Assembly (NCBI GenBank): GCA_016350165.1
Contig: CP066225.1
Span: 930,001 to 994,000, forward strand
Reading direction: 5' to 3'
DNA length: 64,000 bases
Source of the DNA: Planctomycetota bacterium
Lineage (GTDB): Bacteria > Planctomycetota > Phycisphaerae > Phycisphaerales > Phycisphaeraceae
Part shown: in pieces, positions 9,929 to 17,911 of the stretch
How positions within the stretch are numbered: the first letter of the stretch is position 1
How the letters are laid out: every line of letters starts with the position of its first letter
Notes under the pieces: model-generated
What the model saw: only the letters and a program-made list of their open reading frames with translations
What the model was told of the DNA's origin: nothing
Database searches by the model: none
Made by a program: the position numbers and the translations under genes

Positions 9929-9942
9929 TGTAATCAATTACA
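9929..9942. promoter_or_regulatory. LacI-type operator candidate TGTAAT-CA-ATTACA
   Basis: A 6-2-6 inverted repeat lies 47 bases upstream of the Ser-type sulfatase ATG. It matches the LacI-family consensus TGNAANCGNTTNCA except for A instead of G in the centre. The LacI regulator encoded two genes downstream is the likely binder. Confidence 0.5.
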
Positions 9943-10102
9943 CCACAAAACATCAATACACGCAACCAACATTCTTCGATTTTCACTAAATTCATTGATT
10001 TCCTCAATACTTGTAACATTTATACACTTGTTTTTTAGATTTTTTATCTTTTATCATTTTTTCGCCCATTCTAATTGCACAGATTCCACACCAATGTTAT
10101 CT

Positions 10103-10116
10103 TGTAATCGATTTCA
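10103..10116. promoter_or_regulatory. LacI-type operator candidate TGTAATCGATTTCA
   Basis: This 14-mer fits the LacI/CcpA-like consensus TGNAANCGNTTNCA at every fixed position, with the CG centre, and is flanked to give TTG...CACAA. It lies midway in the divergent region, so it could govern both sulfatase transcripts. Confidence 0.5.
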
Positions 10117-10378
10117 CAATTAATACGGCCTTGAATGAGAGACTCGTACTATTGAAATTTTAATGATGAAAACATCATTATTTCACAAAGTACTCTCTTA
10201 ATAGTCTAAATCCATGGTTTTTGACTTATTTTCGTGTGTCACAGTCCTGCTTATGTAAAATCGTACTCATCTGAACGCTTTACGCTGAGATAGGCCCCGA
10301 ACTGCATTTTCTGTGATAACGATTGCTTTTTCATTACATCACACCCGCTCGGGATTATATTCAACAGGAGATTCGTCT

Positions 10379-11212
10379 ATGTCGCCTAATCAATCAGCAA
10401 TACCAAAGCGGCACCAAACCAATCATTTTGGTTTCACACTAATCGAACTTCTAGTCGTCATCAGTATCATTGCACTGCTTATTGGAATTCTATTGCCAGC
10501 TTTGAGTGCAGCAAGACGCGTTGCAAGAGACATGTCATGCTCATCAAATCTCAAACAAATCGGCATCGCTACTTATGTATATGCCAATGAAAATAAAATG
10601 AAACTGCCTCCCGGCCTCTGGAATCATCAAGGCGCACCACTAAGCTGGCCAAGAATGCTTGCTGGTCTCCTACAAAGTAGCCAAAACAACACATCGCCGG
10701 GCGAATCATTCCAATGCCCATCAGCCGTACTCGCTGAAGATGGCGACATTGGCTGGTATGGTAACTACTCAGCCAACGGCCTCCTTCTGGTCAATCTCAC
10801 ACAAGGATTTGCAATACCCGAAGGCGGAACTTATCCCATGGATGCATGCAAAAGACCTTCAGAACTAGTAACCATTTTTGATGGCACTCAAAAACTAAGC
10901 ACACAAGCTCGTTACGCATTCGCAATCGCTAACGGTCTTGATGGCGGCACCCTCGTCAAATGGAACGGCATGAGCGCCCATTGGTACAACGGAGCCGACA
11001 TCGACAATGACGATTTAATTGATCCAGGCCCTAATACTGATCAAGAAAAATCGAAGGATAGCAACCTTCGCTTCCGCCACGGTGGTTACGATGCTGGCTC
11101 ACCTCAATCAGGTACATGTAACATCTTATTCCTTGATGGCCACGCTGAACCCAAAGATCAAAAATCGATCTACAAACGTAACCTCCGAACCGATCCTCCA
11201 ACATTCAACTAA
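10379..11212 (+). CDS. Pilin-like protein with N-terminal methylation motif and H-X9-DG type C terminus
   Basis: Protein of 277 residues of the very numerous planctomycete/PVC family with a type IV prepilin-like leader and one long membrane helix. Seen: the leader ending at G followed by [32 protein letters not shown], then [20 protein letters not shown], and a C terminus with RHGGYD...[11 protein letters not shown], the processing-associated DGH signature. ATG 10379 is chosen because ACAGGAGATT lies just before it; a longer reading from 10313 has no such site. The function of the family is unknown; export through the T2SS/pilin machinery is assumed. It heads a plus-strand pair with the Cys-type sulfatase 71 bases downstream. 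Confidence 0.85.
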   Translation: MSPNQSAIPKRHQTNHFGFTLIELLVVISIIALLIGILLPALSAARRVARDMSCSSNLKQIGIATYVYANENKMKLPPGLWNHQGAPLSWPRMLAGLLQSSQNNTSPGESFQCPSAVLAEDGDIGWYGNYSANGLLLVNLTQGFAIPEGGTYPMDACKRPSELVTIFDGTQKLSTQARYAFAIANGLDGGTLVKWNGMSAHWYNGADIDNDDLIDPGPNTDQEKSKDSNLRFRHGGYDAGSPQSGTCNILFLDGHAEPKDQKSIYKRNLRTDPPTFN

Positions 11213-11283
11213 ACAACATTATTCAGCTGCTTAAACCCATTATATTTTGCTACAAAAGCAGCTTATTTAAGGGATAAAATAAG

Positions 11284-12654
11284 ATGAACAATCTCTGCCC
11301 CACAATGCTGGCCTCAACTTTATTACTCGCTTCGCCTTATGTTTCAGCAGCATCACAAACTCAAAGCACATCGCAAAAACCTAATGTTGTACTAATCCTG
11401 GCTGACGATTTAGGTTCAGCAGATCTTAGTGTGTTAGGTTGTCGAGATATTCAAACATCTAATATCGATTCGATCGCACAAAAAGGTATTACGTTCACAC
11501 AAGCTTACGTTACCGGTGCTGTTTGTGGCCCAAGTCGCGCAGGCTTAATTACTGGACGCAATCAACAACGCTTCGGCTTCGAAGATAACCCCGGCCCATT
11601 CCGTCGATCAGTTGATACTCGTGTAGGTCTCGATTTAAATGAACGTACGATTGCTGATCGACTCAAGCCATTAGGCTACAAGACTGGCATGGTCGGTAAA
11701 TGGCACGATGGCGATGATGCAGATTTTCAACCACCCGCCCGCGGATTTGATGAATTCTATGGTTTCAATAATGGGGCACAAAGATATCTCAATGTCGACT
11801 CAAGCAATACACCAATGATGCGCGGTAAACAGCCAGAAAAACATGGAGCAGGCTATCTTACCGATACGTTTGGTCGTGAATCAGCTGAGTTCATTGAGCG
11901 TAATCACGATCAGCCATTCTTTCTCTTCCTTTCATTCAACGCACCGCATGGTCCAATGACTGCTCGCCCTGATATTCTCGAAAAATACAAGCACATTGAA
12001 GACATTGGCCGCCGTAGATATGTTGCAATGATACATTCTATGGATGTTGCTGTTGGCTCCGTTCTAGAAAAACTTCGCGAACACAATCTCGAAGATAACA
12101 CCATGATCATTTTCCTTAGCGATCATGGTGGCGTCAAAAACAAGAAGGCTAGCTGGTCAGACAACGGTATTCTTCGCAACGGTAAAGGTACGCTTTGGGA
12201 CGGCGGTATACGCACGCCAATTCTCATTCAGTGGAAGCCGATGATTGATGCTGGCACAACTTACACCCTGCCCGTCTCGTCACTCGATCTACTACCAACA
12301 ATCGTCGCAACTTGCGGCGGCAAAGTAGAACCAGAATGGGAACTCGACGGCGTTAATCTATTACCTTTCATTGATGGTAAAAAAACAGAGCGACCACACC
12401 AAACACTTTATTGGCGTCAAAACGAAATGTGGGCCATGCGTGATGGCGACTGGAAGATCTTCAAAGATCGCGGTAATGTCGAGCCTAAACTCTTTAATCT
12501 AGCTAAAGATCCAAGCGAACAACGTAATCTAGCAAACGAAAATTCAGAAAAACTAAGTGAATTAGAGGCCAAATACTATAAATGGGATGCAAGTGTCGAG
12601 AAACCTCGCTTCGGCTGGTGGAAGAAAATTGGCCCACGTATAGAAAACAAATAA
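11284..12654 (+). CDS. Secreted S1-family sulfatase, Cys-type active site
   Basis: Sulfatase of 456 residues with a signal peptide (MNNLCPTMLASTLLLASPYVSA). Seen: NVVLILADDLGSADLSVLGC at about 34-53 for metal binding, the formylglycine motif C81-G-P-S-R-AGLITG, the NQQRFGFEDN stretch typical of exo-acting glycosaminoglycan or carrageenan-type sulfatases, and TMIIFLSDHGG. Here the modified residue is Cys, handled by the oxygen-dependent FGE enzyme or anSME, unlike the Ser-type enzyme across the divergent region. AAGGGA lies about 10 bases before the ATG. A rho-independent terminator follows at 12686. It probably takes part in the same sulfated-glycan pathway. Confidence 0.92.
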   Translation: MNNLCPTMLASTLLLASPYVSAASQTQSTSQKPNVVLILADDLGSADLSVLGCRDIQTSNIDSIAQKGITFTQAYVTGAVCGPSRAGLITGRNQQRFGFEDNPGPFRRSVDTRVGLDLNERTIADRLKPLGYKTGMVGKWHDGDDADFQPPARGFDEFYGFNNGAQRYLNVDSSNTPMMRGKQPEKHGAGYLTDTFGRESAEFIERNHDQPFFLFLSFNAPHGPMTARPDILEKYKHIEDIGRRRYVAMIHSMDVAVGSVLEKLREHNLEDNTMIIFLSDHGGVKNKKASWSDNGILRNGKGTLWDGGIRTPILIQWKPMIDAGTTYTLPVSSLDLLPTIVATCGGKVEPEWELDGVNLLPFIDGKKTERPHQTLYWRQNEMWAMRDGDWKIFKDRGNVEPKLFNLAKDPSEQRNLANENSEKLSELEAKYYKWDASVEKPRFGWWKKIGPRIENK

Positions 12655-12685
12655 GACTTCAAATCATGTGTCCATATACACAGTT

Positions 12686-12723
12686 AAAGCCACGCACTCA
12701 TCAAAGTCAGTACGTGGCTTTTT
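12686..12723. terminator. Rho-independent terminator, shared by convergent genes
   Basis: AAAGCCACG and CGTGGCTTT form a stem round a loop of 18 bases followed by TTTTT on the plus strand; it lies between the convergent Cys-type sulfatase and the epimerase gene. The A-run on the left arm lets it also work on the minus strand. Confidence 0.8.
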
Positions 12724-12742
12724 CAATAAATCAAACATTTAT

Positions 12743-13780
12743 TTAAAATTTACCGCTTCGCAATTCATACTTCGTTGGCTTCCCAAGCAAATCTCCATCT
12801 CTCTGAATCCAATCAGAAATATGAATCATCAACTCATCAATACTAAGCGTTGGATAGCCATATCTACGATGGCCCATCTGCCCATTACTTAAAATTGCTT
12901 CAAACCCTTCCTCACCACTAAACACAACATCTTTATGCAACAATCCACCTAAGCGCATAGCGATTTTTTTCACGGATAACTGTTCAGGCCCAGCAATATT
13001 CAATAAGTATGGCGGCACATCTGCATCCATCAAGCTTAATAACGCCATCGCATTCGCGTCACGCTGCCAAATTACATTCGCCATTGGCATCCCTAAATCA
13101 ATAGACTCATTACGCCATATCTTGCTAGCGATATCTACCAATACGCCATAACGCAATTCACAGGCGTAATTCAATCTCAAAATCGAAAGTTTCGTTTGAT
13201 TTGTTTTACAGTAATACTCAAGCGTACGCTCCCTACCTAAGCAACTCATTGCATATTCACCACAAGGATTCAGTGAATCACCTTCAAGCGAACCACCTGA
13301 TGCCACAGGTACTAAGCCATACACATTACCTGTTGAAAAGGCAGCAATTCGACTATCTTTATAACGCTGACAAGCTCTCGCAGGTAGCAATGTATTCATC
13401 GCCCACGTCAATGATTCATTACCCGTTGCACCAAATTTCATGCCCGCCATATAAACCATCAACTCTGTCTTAGGTAGCGTGTTAACAAACTTATCATCAA
13501 GCAAATCTCCAGCAATCGTTTTTATCCCCCATGACTCCAAACGTTCACGCATCGCCGGATCACTAAATCGCGAGACACCGATCACCTTACGATTACTGCC
13601 AACCTGCTCCATTGCACGCACAGCCATTCGCCCAAGCGTTGGCCCCATCTTCCCGCCAATCCCTAGTATTATCAAATCAGAATCAGTGCGTGAAAACATT
13701 TCCAAAACTCTACCAGTAGGTTCAGACAACACCTCCTCAAGTCGATCCACATCTACTATTTGTGACTGAGTATTTTTCAT
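12743..13780 (-). CDS. NAD-dependent epimerase/dehydratase family protein
   Basis: Extended short-chain dehydrogenase/reductase-like protein of 345 residues. Seen: an N-terminal Rossmann segment DLIILGIGGKMGPTLGRMAVRA (about 34-55), VYMAGMKFG in the middle, a sugar-binding STGNVYGLVP block and RLNYACELRYGVLVDIASKI. The usual Ser-Tyr-x3-Lys active site is not clear, since the expected YxxxK position reads YAMSCLGRE, so some catalytic residues may differ. It is the last gene of a minus-strand cluster TetR, Gfo/Idh/MocA oxidoreductase, epimerase that lies opposite an FAH-type hydrolase; together they suggest oxidation of a sugar or sugar acid. Substrate unknown. CAGGAAAT precedes the ATG by about 10 bases. 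Confidence 0.78.
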   Translation of the reverse strand: MKNTQSQIVDVDRLEEVLSEPTGRVLEMFSRTDSDLIILGIGGKMGPTLGRMAVRAMEQVGSNRKVIGVSRFSDPAMRERLESWGIKTIAGDLLDDKFVNTLPKTELMVYMAGMKFGATGNESLTWAMNTLLPARACQRYKDSRIAAFSTGNVYGLVPVASGGSLEGDSLNPCGEYAMSCLGRERTLEYYCKTNQTKLSILRLNYACELRYGVLVDIASKIWRNESIDLGMPMANVIWQRDANAMALLSLMDADVPPYLLNIAGPEQLSVKKIAMRLGGLLHKDVVFSGEEGFEAILSNGQMGHRRYGYPTLSIDELMIHISDWIQRDGDLLGKPTKYELRSGKF

Positions 13781-13832
13781 TTTTAACTATATTTCCTGTA
13801 TTTTTTCACCCACTCAAACAAAAATTAATCCA

Positions 13833-14906
13833 TTACCCTGCAACAACTCTCTCAAATTGCTTGCTTGTCACACTTCTTTTGAATGCATCAACAACCTCGA
13901 TCGCAGCAACCATATCACTGACCGTTACCATTGGATTCTCATCATGAATAACCGACAACGCGAATCCCTCTAACCACGACTTAGCCATTTCACCACAATA
14001 TCCTTCAACAGCTTCACTCGTAACTACTGCCTTTTCCACCTGTTTTACCTCATCACTAGCACCATCACGCACAATCAAAATATTATCGTCCAGACTCTGC
14101 CAAGCTGGCGACCACTGAACCGCCCCCCTTGTACCCCTAATTGAAACATAGATATCTCGCTTACCTGGATGACTCTCAGTCAAACCATAACTGATATCCA
14201 ATACACCAACACATCCATTTTCAAATCTCAGTAGCGACTGTGCCTGATCTTCAATATCGCGAAAGGGTTCACCAATCGGACCTCCTATTTGCCCACAAAC
14301 TTCCTTAACTCTCTCTCCTAATAACCACTGAAAATAATCAATCCAGTGAACACCTAAATTCCACATTGGCCCGCCCCCTTCTTCAGCTGATAGCATCCAC
14401 ATTGCATGATCACGCACATACCGCATCGCACCACCTGCATTCAATCTTGCTTCAACAGCAACAACATCACCAATATCACCACGATCAACAACCTGCTTAA
14501 TTAGCTCACTACCCCGATGCGTACGCCAGCAATAAGGCGAACTAATTTTCACATCCGGATACTCCTTCGCAACACGTTCAATCACGCGAATACCCTCTAA
14601 ATCCGCAGCACAAGGTTTCTCTACAATGACATGTTTTCCCGCTTTCGCCGCCTTCTCCACCATCCCCGGCATCAAACTATGCTGCTCCCATATCATCACA
14701 ACATCAACATCATCACGCTCCAAAACCGCATCAACTTCATCATACGTATCCAACTGATACAATTCGTTCTCAGAATGCAAGAACGCTTCATCGCGTTCAC
14801 ATACTGCAACTGGCCGATACATTGGCAAATAATTCCACAACGGCCAATACCATCTTGGATGCTGATGATGCAAACCAATAAAAGCAATATTCAGAACACG
14901 ATCCAT
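13833..14906 (-). CDS. Gfo/Idh/MocA family oxidoreductase
   Basis: NAD(P)-dependent sugar dehydrogenase of 357 residues. Seen: the Rossmann start NIAFIGLHHQHPRWYWPLW, in which the normal GxGxxG is changed to GLHHQH; the family's HVIVEKPCAAD at about 91-101; and LGVHWIDYFQWLLGE, whose His is the usual catalytic histidine of the family. It sits 53 bases upstream of the epimerase and 64 bases downstream of the TetR gene in the same direction, so the three are probably one transcript. The altered glycine loop suggests a subfamily with changed cofactor contacts. Substrate not known, probably a sugar linked to the FAH hydrolase pathway. Confidence 0.88.
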   Translation of the reverse strand: MDRVLNIAFIGLHHQHPRWYWPLWNYLPMYRPVAVCERDEAFLHSENELYQLDTYDEVDAVLERDDVDVVMIWEQHSLMPGMVEKAAKAGKHVIVEKPCAADLEGIRVIERVAKEYPDVKISSPYCWRTHRGSELIKQVVDRGDIGDVVAVEARLNAGGAMRYVRDHAMWMLSAEEGGGPMWNLGVHWIDYFQWLLGERVKEVCGQIGGPIGEPFRDIEDQAQSLLRFENGCVGVLDISYGLTESHPGKRDIYVSIRGTRGAVQWSPAWQSLDDNILIVRDGASDEVKQVEKAVVTSEAVEGYCGEMAKSWLEGFALSVIHDENPMVTVSDMVAAIEVVDAFKRSVTSKQFERVVAG

Positions 14907-14969
14907 CTATTTTACCTTATTTGCAATATGATAATTATCATTACTACTATCATTTGCTTTCAAGCACAC

Positions 14970-15623
14970 TTAACGTGTACTCTCAGCTCTCATCCCATTC
15001 AGCACCAAATCAACAACATGCGAAACACGCTTCTTAAGTTGCGTTCGTGAGTTCGTTTTAGAACCCAAAATCTCACTCATTGTGTGTTGATTAGAAAAGT
15101 AGAAAAAACACAGTGCAAAAATACTGACAAGCAATTCTTCAACATCAAGCTCAGCTCGAAATTCACCCGATTCCTTCCCTTTATCCAACGCCAACTGCAA
15201 TGCTGTCATAATCTGAGCCTTCTTTCCCTTTAACGACATTTCTTTCGCAACTCGGCCATGATTCAAGTTTTCAAAACTGATCAACCGTACAAACTCTGGA
15301 TTTTTCGACAGAAAATCGTAATACCGCGTTACCAACATCTGCAATAATTCATCAACTGGCAGCAACATGTCACTCAGATCAACTTCAATCGCATAAAACG
15401 CGTCATAAACACGCATCAAAGCCTCACGATAGAGCGCATCCTTATCACCAAAGTAGTGATACACCATCCGTTTATTAACCTGAGCCTTCTCACAAATCTG
15501 ATCAACCGTTGCCCCTTGTAATCCATGCTCCGCAAACACCACCACCGCCGCTTCAATCAACCGTTCTTGTGTTGCTGCCGAATCTCGCTTAACAGTTTTT
15601 TTTGCTTTTCTCTTCATTACCAT
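14970..15623 (-). CDS. TetR-family transcriptional regulator
   Basis: Repressor of 217 residues. Seen: a basic N-terminal tail (KRKAKKTVKRD), the TetR helix-turn-helix with QERLIEAAVVVFAEHGLQGATVDQICEKAQVNKR split over about 19-50 followed by MVYHYFGDKDALYREAL, and an all-helical ligand domain. Three possible starts lie close together (GTG 15626, ATG 15623, ATG 15617) with only a weak GAG before them, so the exact first residue is not fixed. It is divergent from the FAH hydrolase at 15810, and a perfect 8-4-8 palindrome in between (15699-15718) is the obvious operator for both directions. Confidence 0.92.
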   Translation of the reverse strand: MVMKRKAKKTVKRDSAATQERLIEAAVVVFAEHGLQGATVDQICEKAQVNKRMVYHYFGDKDALYREALMRVYDAFYAIEVDLSDMLLPVDELLQMLVTRYYDFLSKNPEFVRLISFENLNHGRVAKEMSLKGKKAQIMTALQLALDKGKESGEFRAELDVEELLVSIFALCFFYFSNQHTMSEILGSKTNSRTQLKKRVSHVVDLVLNGMRAESTR

Positions 15624-15698
15624 CACTCATTCACGTGAAAGCTGATTCCCATTCAAAACACCAACCATTATCATAACCAAAACCAAGACACGAAACCA

Positions 15699-15718
15699 AA
15701 GTAACCAACTGGTTACTT
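15699..15718. promoter_or_regulatory. TetR operator, perfect 8-4-8 palindrome AAGTAACC-AACT-GGTTACTT
   Basis: The 20-bp site has no mismatch in its two 8-base arms and sits between the divergent TetR gene (start 15623) and FAH hydrolase gene (start 15810). Position, size and symmetry are those of TetR-family operators, so the neighbouring regulator most likely represses both promoters through it. Confidence 0.8.
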
Positions 15719-15809
15719 GAAGTCAATTTTTATTTATCATACGATACACCCCACTGGCAACATGCCATATCTCTAAAACAGTTAATTCCATGCAATACAG
15801 AGGCATATC

Positions 15810-16598
15810 ATGGCCAAAATCGCAAGAATCCAGCACGACAGCAAAACCAACCACGCACTCGTTGAGCCCGATGGCTACCGACTTATCACCGGTGATATTT
15901 TTTCCTCATACCAACCCACAAACACGATCATCCCCACAAACGAGGCTAAACTCCTTTCACCGGTCGACCCACCTCAGATTATCTGCATCGGAGCTAATTA
16001 CCGAAAACACTGCATCGAATGCAACGCCCCTATCCCTGACCGCCCCCTCGTTTTCTTCAAACTTATCAACGCCCTAGCTGGACCAGATGATCCCATCATC
16101 ATCCCCAAAGTTGCACCAGACAATATCGATTGGGAAGCTGAACTCGTCATCGTCATTGGCAAGAAGTGTAAAAACATCTCAGAAGACCAAGTCGACGAGC
16201 ACATCCTAGGCTACACCTGCGGCAACGATATCTCTGCACGTGACGTACAACTAAAAATCGACAAACTTTGGGCGCGCGGCAAAAGTATGGACAACTTCGC
16301 ACCCATCGGCCCATGGATCGCCACCGGACTCGACGGCGACAACCTCAATATCTCACTCACACTCAACGGCGAAACACGACAAAATTCAAACTCTTCAGAT
16401 CTCATCTTCTCATGCCGCCACATCGTCTCATATCTCTCACACTCAATAACCCTGCTCCCAGGCACAATTATCATGACGGGCACCCCCTTCGGAGTCGGCA
16501 TGTCAGCTACCCCTCCTCGCTTCCTCAAAGCAGGCGACAAGCTTACAGTCACCATCGAAGGTATTGGCGACCTATCTAATCACGTCATAGACGAGTAA
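15810..16598 (+). CDS. Fumarylacetoacetate hydrolase (FAH) family protein
   Basis: Metal-dependent hydrolase of 262 residues of the FAH family, which cleaves C-C bonds of beta-diketo acids. Seen: ICIGANYRKHCIE near 52-64, KLINALAGPDDPI, the metal ligands in DWEAELVIVIGKK (Glu-x-Glu) and the later Asp in GYTCGNDISARDVQ, plus TGTPFGVG near the C terminus. Family members in sugar catabolism include 2,4-diketo-3-deoxy-L-fuconate hydrolases; with an epimerase-like and a Gfo/Idh/MocA dehydrogenase across the TetR operator, a non-phosphorylating deoxysugar or uronic-acid route is a fair inference. AGAGGCAT gives the ribosome site. A strong terminator follows directly. Confidence 0.92.
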   Translation: MAKIARIQHDSKTNHALVEPDGYRLITGDIFSSYQPTNTIIPTNEAKLLSPVDPPQIICIGANYRKHCIECNAPIPDRPLVFFKLINALAGPDDPIIIPKVAPDNIDWEAELVIVIGKKCKNISEDQVDEHILGYTCGNDISARDVQLKIDKLWARGKSMDNFAPIGPWIATGLDGDNLNISLTLNGETRQNSNSSDLIFSCRHIVSYLSHSITLLPGTIIMTGTPFGVGMSATPPRFLKAGDKLTVTIEGIGDLSNHVIDE

Positions 16599-16620
16599 TC
16601 ACACCTAATTTTCTATAGTA

Positions 16621-16649
16621 AAAAGCAGCATCATTCGACGCTGCTTTTT
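16621..16649 (+). terminator. Rho-independent terminator after FAH gene
   Basis: AAAAGCAGC, a 10-base loop and GCTGCTTTTT form a perfect 9-bp stem with U-tract, 22 bases after the FAH stop codon. The A-run on the left also allows function for the convergent gene at 16669. Confidence 0.88.
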
Positions 16650-16668
16650 ATTCGTTAATCACTAACAC

Positions 16669-17376
16669 CTAAACCAACGGCTGATCACGCAACATCTTCA
16701 ATATCTCTCGATATACATCACCATTTCGATGATTATGTCGATACTCACTTTCCTTCAAGCACAAGCAAAACGTCTCGTCACGCATACCACGAAACCGCAC
16801 AAACCGTTCTCTAGCACGATCCCAAAAACTCTCCAAACTACCCAGATCACGCAAACGATAGATTGCATCACCAACACCACCACCATCAGGATACACACGT
16901 CGATACACTTCTTGCCCATCACCCATATCAACATTATCAACGATCTCATTCAAACGGCCCACCCCTTGTTCACCACCACCAAACAAGCCACTCAAATACT
17001 CCATCTCCCACCCAATCATATCAACTCCCTCTAATACAACTACATGAACACGACCCTCCACACGGAACAAAGCGAACGGCAACACGGGACCTCCATTCAA
17101 TCTTCGCTTCACCATAATCCACACATCATCAACCCCTATCCCACTCATCCTCCATCCACTCTCCTCCCCTACCAAACATGTTTCCACTCCTACAAACTCA
17201 TGACATGCCAGTGCAATACGACGGCGCAGTTTAAGCAATATTCGATTCACGGAATTACGATTCACACCAACCCTCGCCGCTATTTCCTTTGCATGATGTT
17301 CATCCACAAACAATCGCACCAACAGCCGAAACTCCTCATCACTCATTCTTGATCTTTTAAAATATTTGTTCGCCAT
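16669..17376 (-). CDS. IS1595-type transposase-derived protein, probably no longer a transposase
   Basis: Protein of 235 residues from ATG 17376. The N terminus MANKYFKRSRMSDEEFRLL and EIAARVGVNRNSVNRILLKL match the DNA-binding start of IS1595/ISSpo-type transposases, and the end LGSLESFWDRARERFVRFRG followed by CLCLKESEYRHNHR matches their last catalytic block (ESFW with the conserved Glu, and LKExExRxNHR). Between these, the PVLPFALFRVEGRVHVVV stretch keeps the shape of the RNase H core, but the first catalytic region reads GVDDVWI and the second lacks the usual TDxxxxY form. I see no terminal inverted repeats or target duplication. This suggests a domesticated or dying DDE protein. A longer reading to 17514 exists but lacks a ribosome site. 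Confidence 0.62.
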   Translation of the reverse strand: MANKYFKRSRMSDEEFRLLVRLFVDEHHAKEIAARVGVNRNSVNRILLKLRRRIALACHEFVGVETCLVGEESGWRMSGIGVDDVWIMVKRRLNGGPVLPFALFRVEGRVHVVVLEGVDMIGWEMEYLSGLFGGGEQGVGRLNEIVDNVDMGDGQEVYRRVYPDGGGVGDAIYRLRDLGSLESFWDRARERFVRFRGMRDETFCLCLKESEYRHNHRNGDVYREILKMLRDQPLV

Positions 17377-17451
17377 AACTCTTTCACATCTCTTAAGAAC
17401 CGACATCAACCAACCATTGCAATTTGCCCACACTATCATTAATACATTATA

Positions 17452-17466
17452 TATACAAATTGTATA
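17452..17466. promoter_or_regulatory. Palindrome TATACAA-A-TTGTATA
   Basis: A perfect 7-1-7 inverted repeat 76 bases upstream of ATG 17376. Its half-site TTGTATA also forms the left half of the TGTATATACA palindromes at 31070 and 31549, but here the halves point the other way. Confidence 0.45.
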
Positions 17467-17558
17467 CCATAAATTGCTTAAATCATGACACACAAAGCAT
17501 GTTTTCGCGATCAATTTAAACTTTCAAGCACACTTCCCACTATTTTTTCGACTAAACC

Positions 17559-17640
17559 TGTATACAACCTATAGACAAATCTATTTTTTTGTTTACCATT
17601 TGTATCTACAGGATAAAATAAATATGTAGCAGTATATACA
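17559..17640. promoter_or_regulatory. Cluster of TGTATATACA-type operator sites
   Basis: Three sites lie within 82 bases: TGTATACA (17559-17566, perfect 8-bp palindrome), TGTATCTACA (17601-17610, one base off) and AGTATATACA (17631-17640, one base off). They match the exact TGTATATACA sites at 31070 and 31549. The GntR-LacI hybrid at 20530 is the nearest candidate binder, but this is inference. Confidence 0.45.
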
Positions 17641-17911
17641 GGGATCAACTCAGTTCCCGGAAAATCACTCACAAAGGCAACACAATCAACCCTGTCAAGC
17701 ACATGCACAGTTAACGCCAACCAGAGCACACCCAACTAGGCATGAGCACCAAAATGCCGCTGCAAAACGTGTTGTTTTAGCTCAATTGAGAAGTATGTTT
17801 ATTCCAGCAACACAAATAACAACAACATTCATGTTTTATGTTCAACGTATTCATTTTAACTTTAACAATTAACTGAAAATCAATTTCTAACATGCAACAG
17901 GAGAATTGGAG

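Larger units (their letters stand above)
9916..10378. other. Divergent intergenic control region between two sulfatase-locus transcripts
   Basis: This gap of about 460 bases separates the minus-strand run starting at 9882 from the plus-strand run starting at 10379. I see no convincing gene in it. It contains two LacI-type palindromes (9929-9942 and 10103-10116) and an A/T-rich stretch between them that could hold promoters for both directions. Confidence 0.5.
17377..17911. other. Control region with clustered TGTATATACA-like sites
   Basis: About 535 bases without a convincing gene, between the transposase-derived gene and the PEP-CTERM gene. It contains a 7-1-7 palindrome at 17452-17466 and three copies of an 8-10 bp motif of the TGTATATACA type at 17559, 17601 and 17631. 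A 74-codon minus-strand reading at 17511-17735 lacks family features and is probably chance. Confidence 0.5.

Noticed and set aside
10231-10265. TGTCACA in the divergent sulfatase region as a second ECF41 promoter
   Set aside because: The next CGTA-like sequence is 18 bases away and the -10 CGTC is absent, so it does not fit the ECF41 rule.
14631-15050. 139-codon plus-strand frame
   Set aside because: Antisense to the Gfo/Idh/MocA and TetR genes; no ribosome site or family match.
17511-17735. 74-codon minus-strand frame upstream of the transposase-derived gene
   Set aside because: Covers the operator-like sites, has no ribosome site and no recognisable feature.
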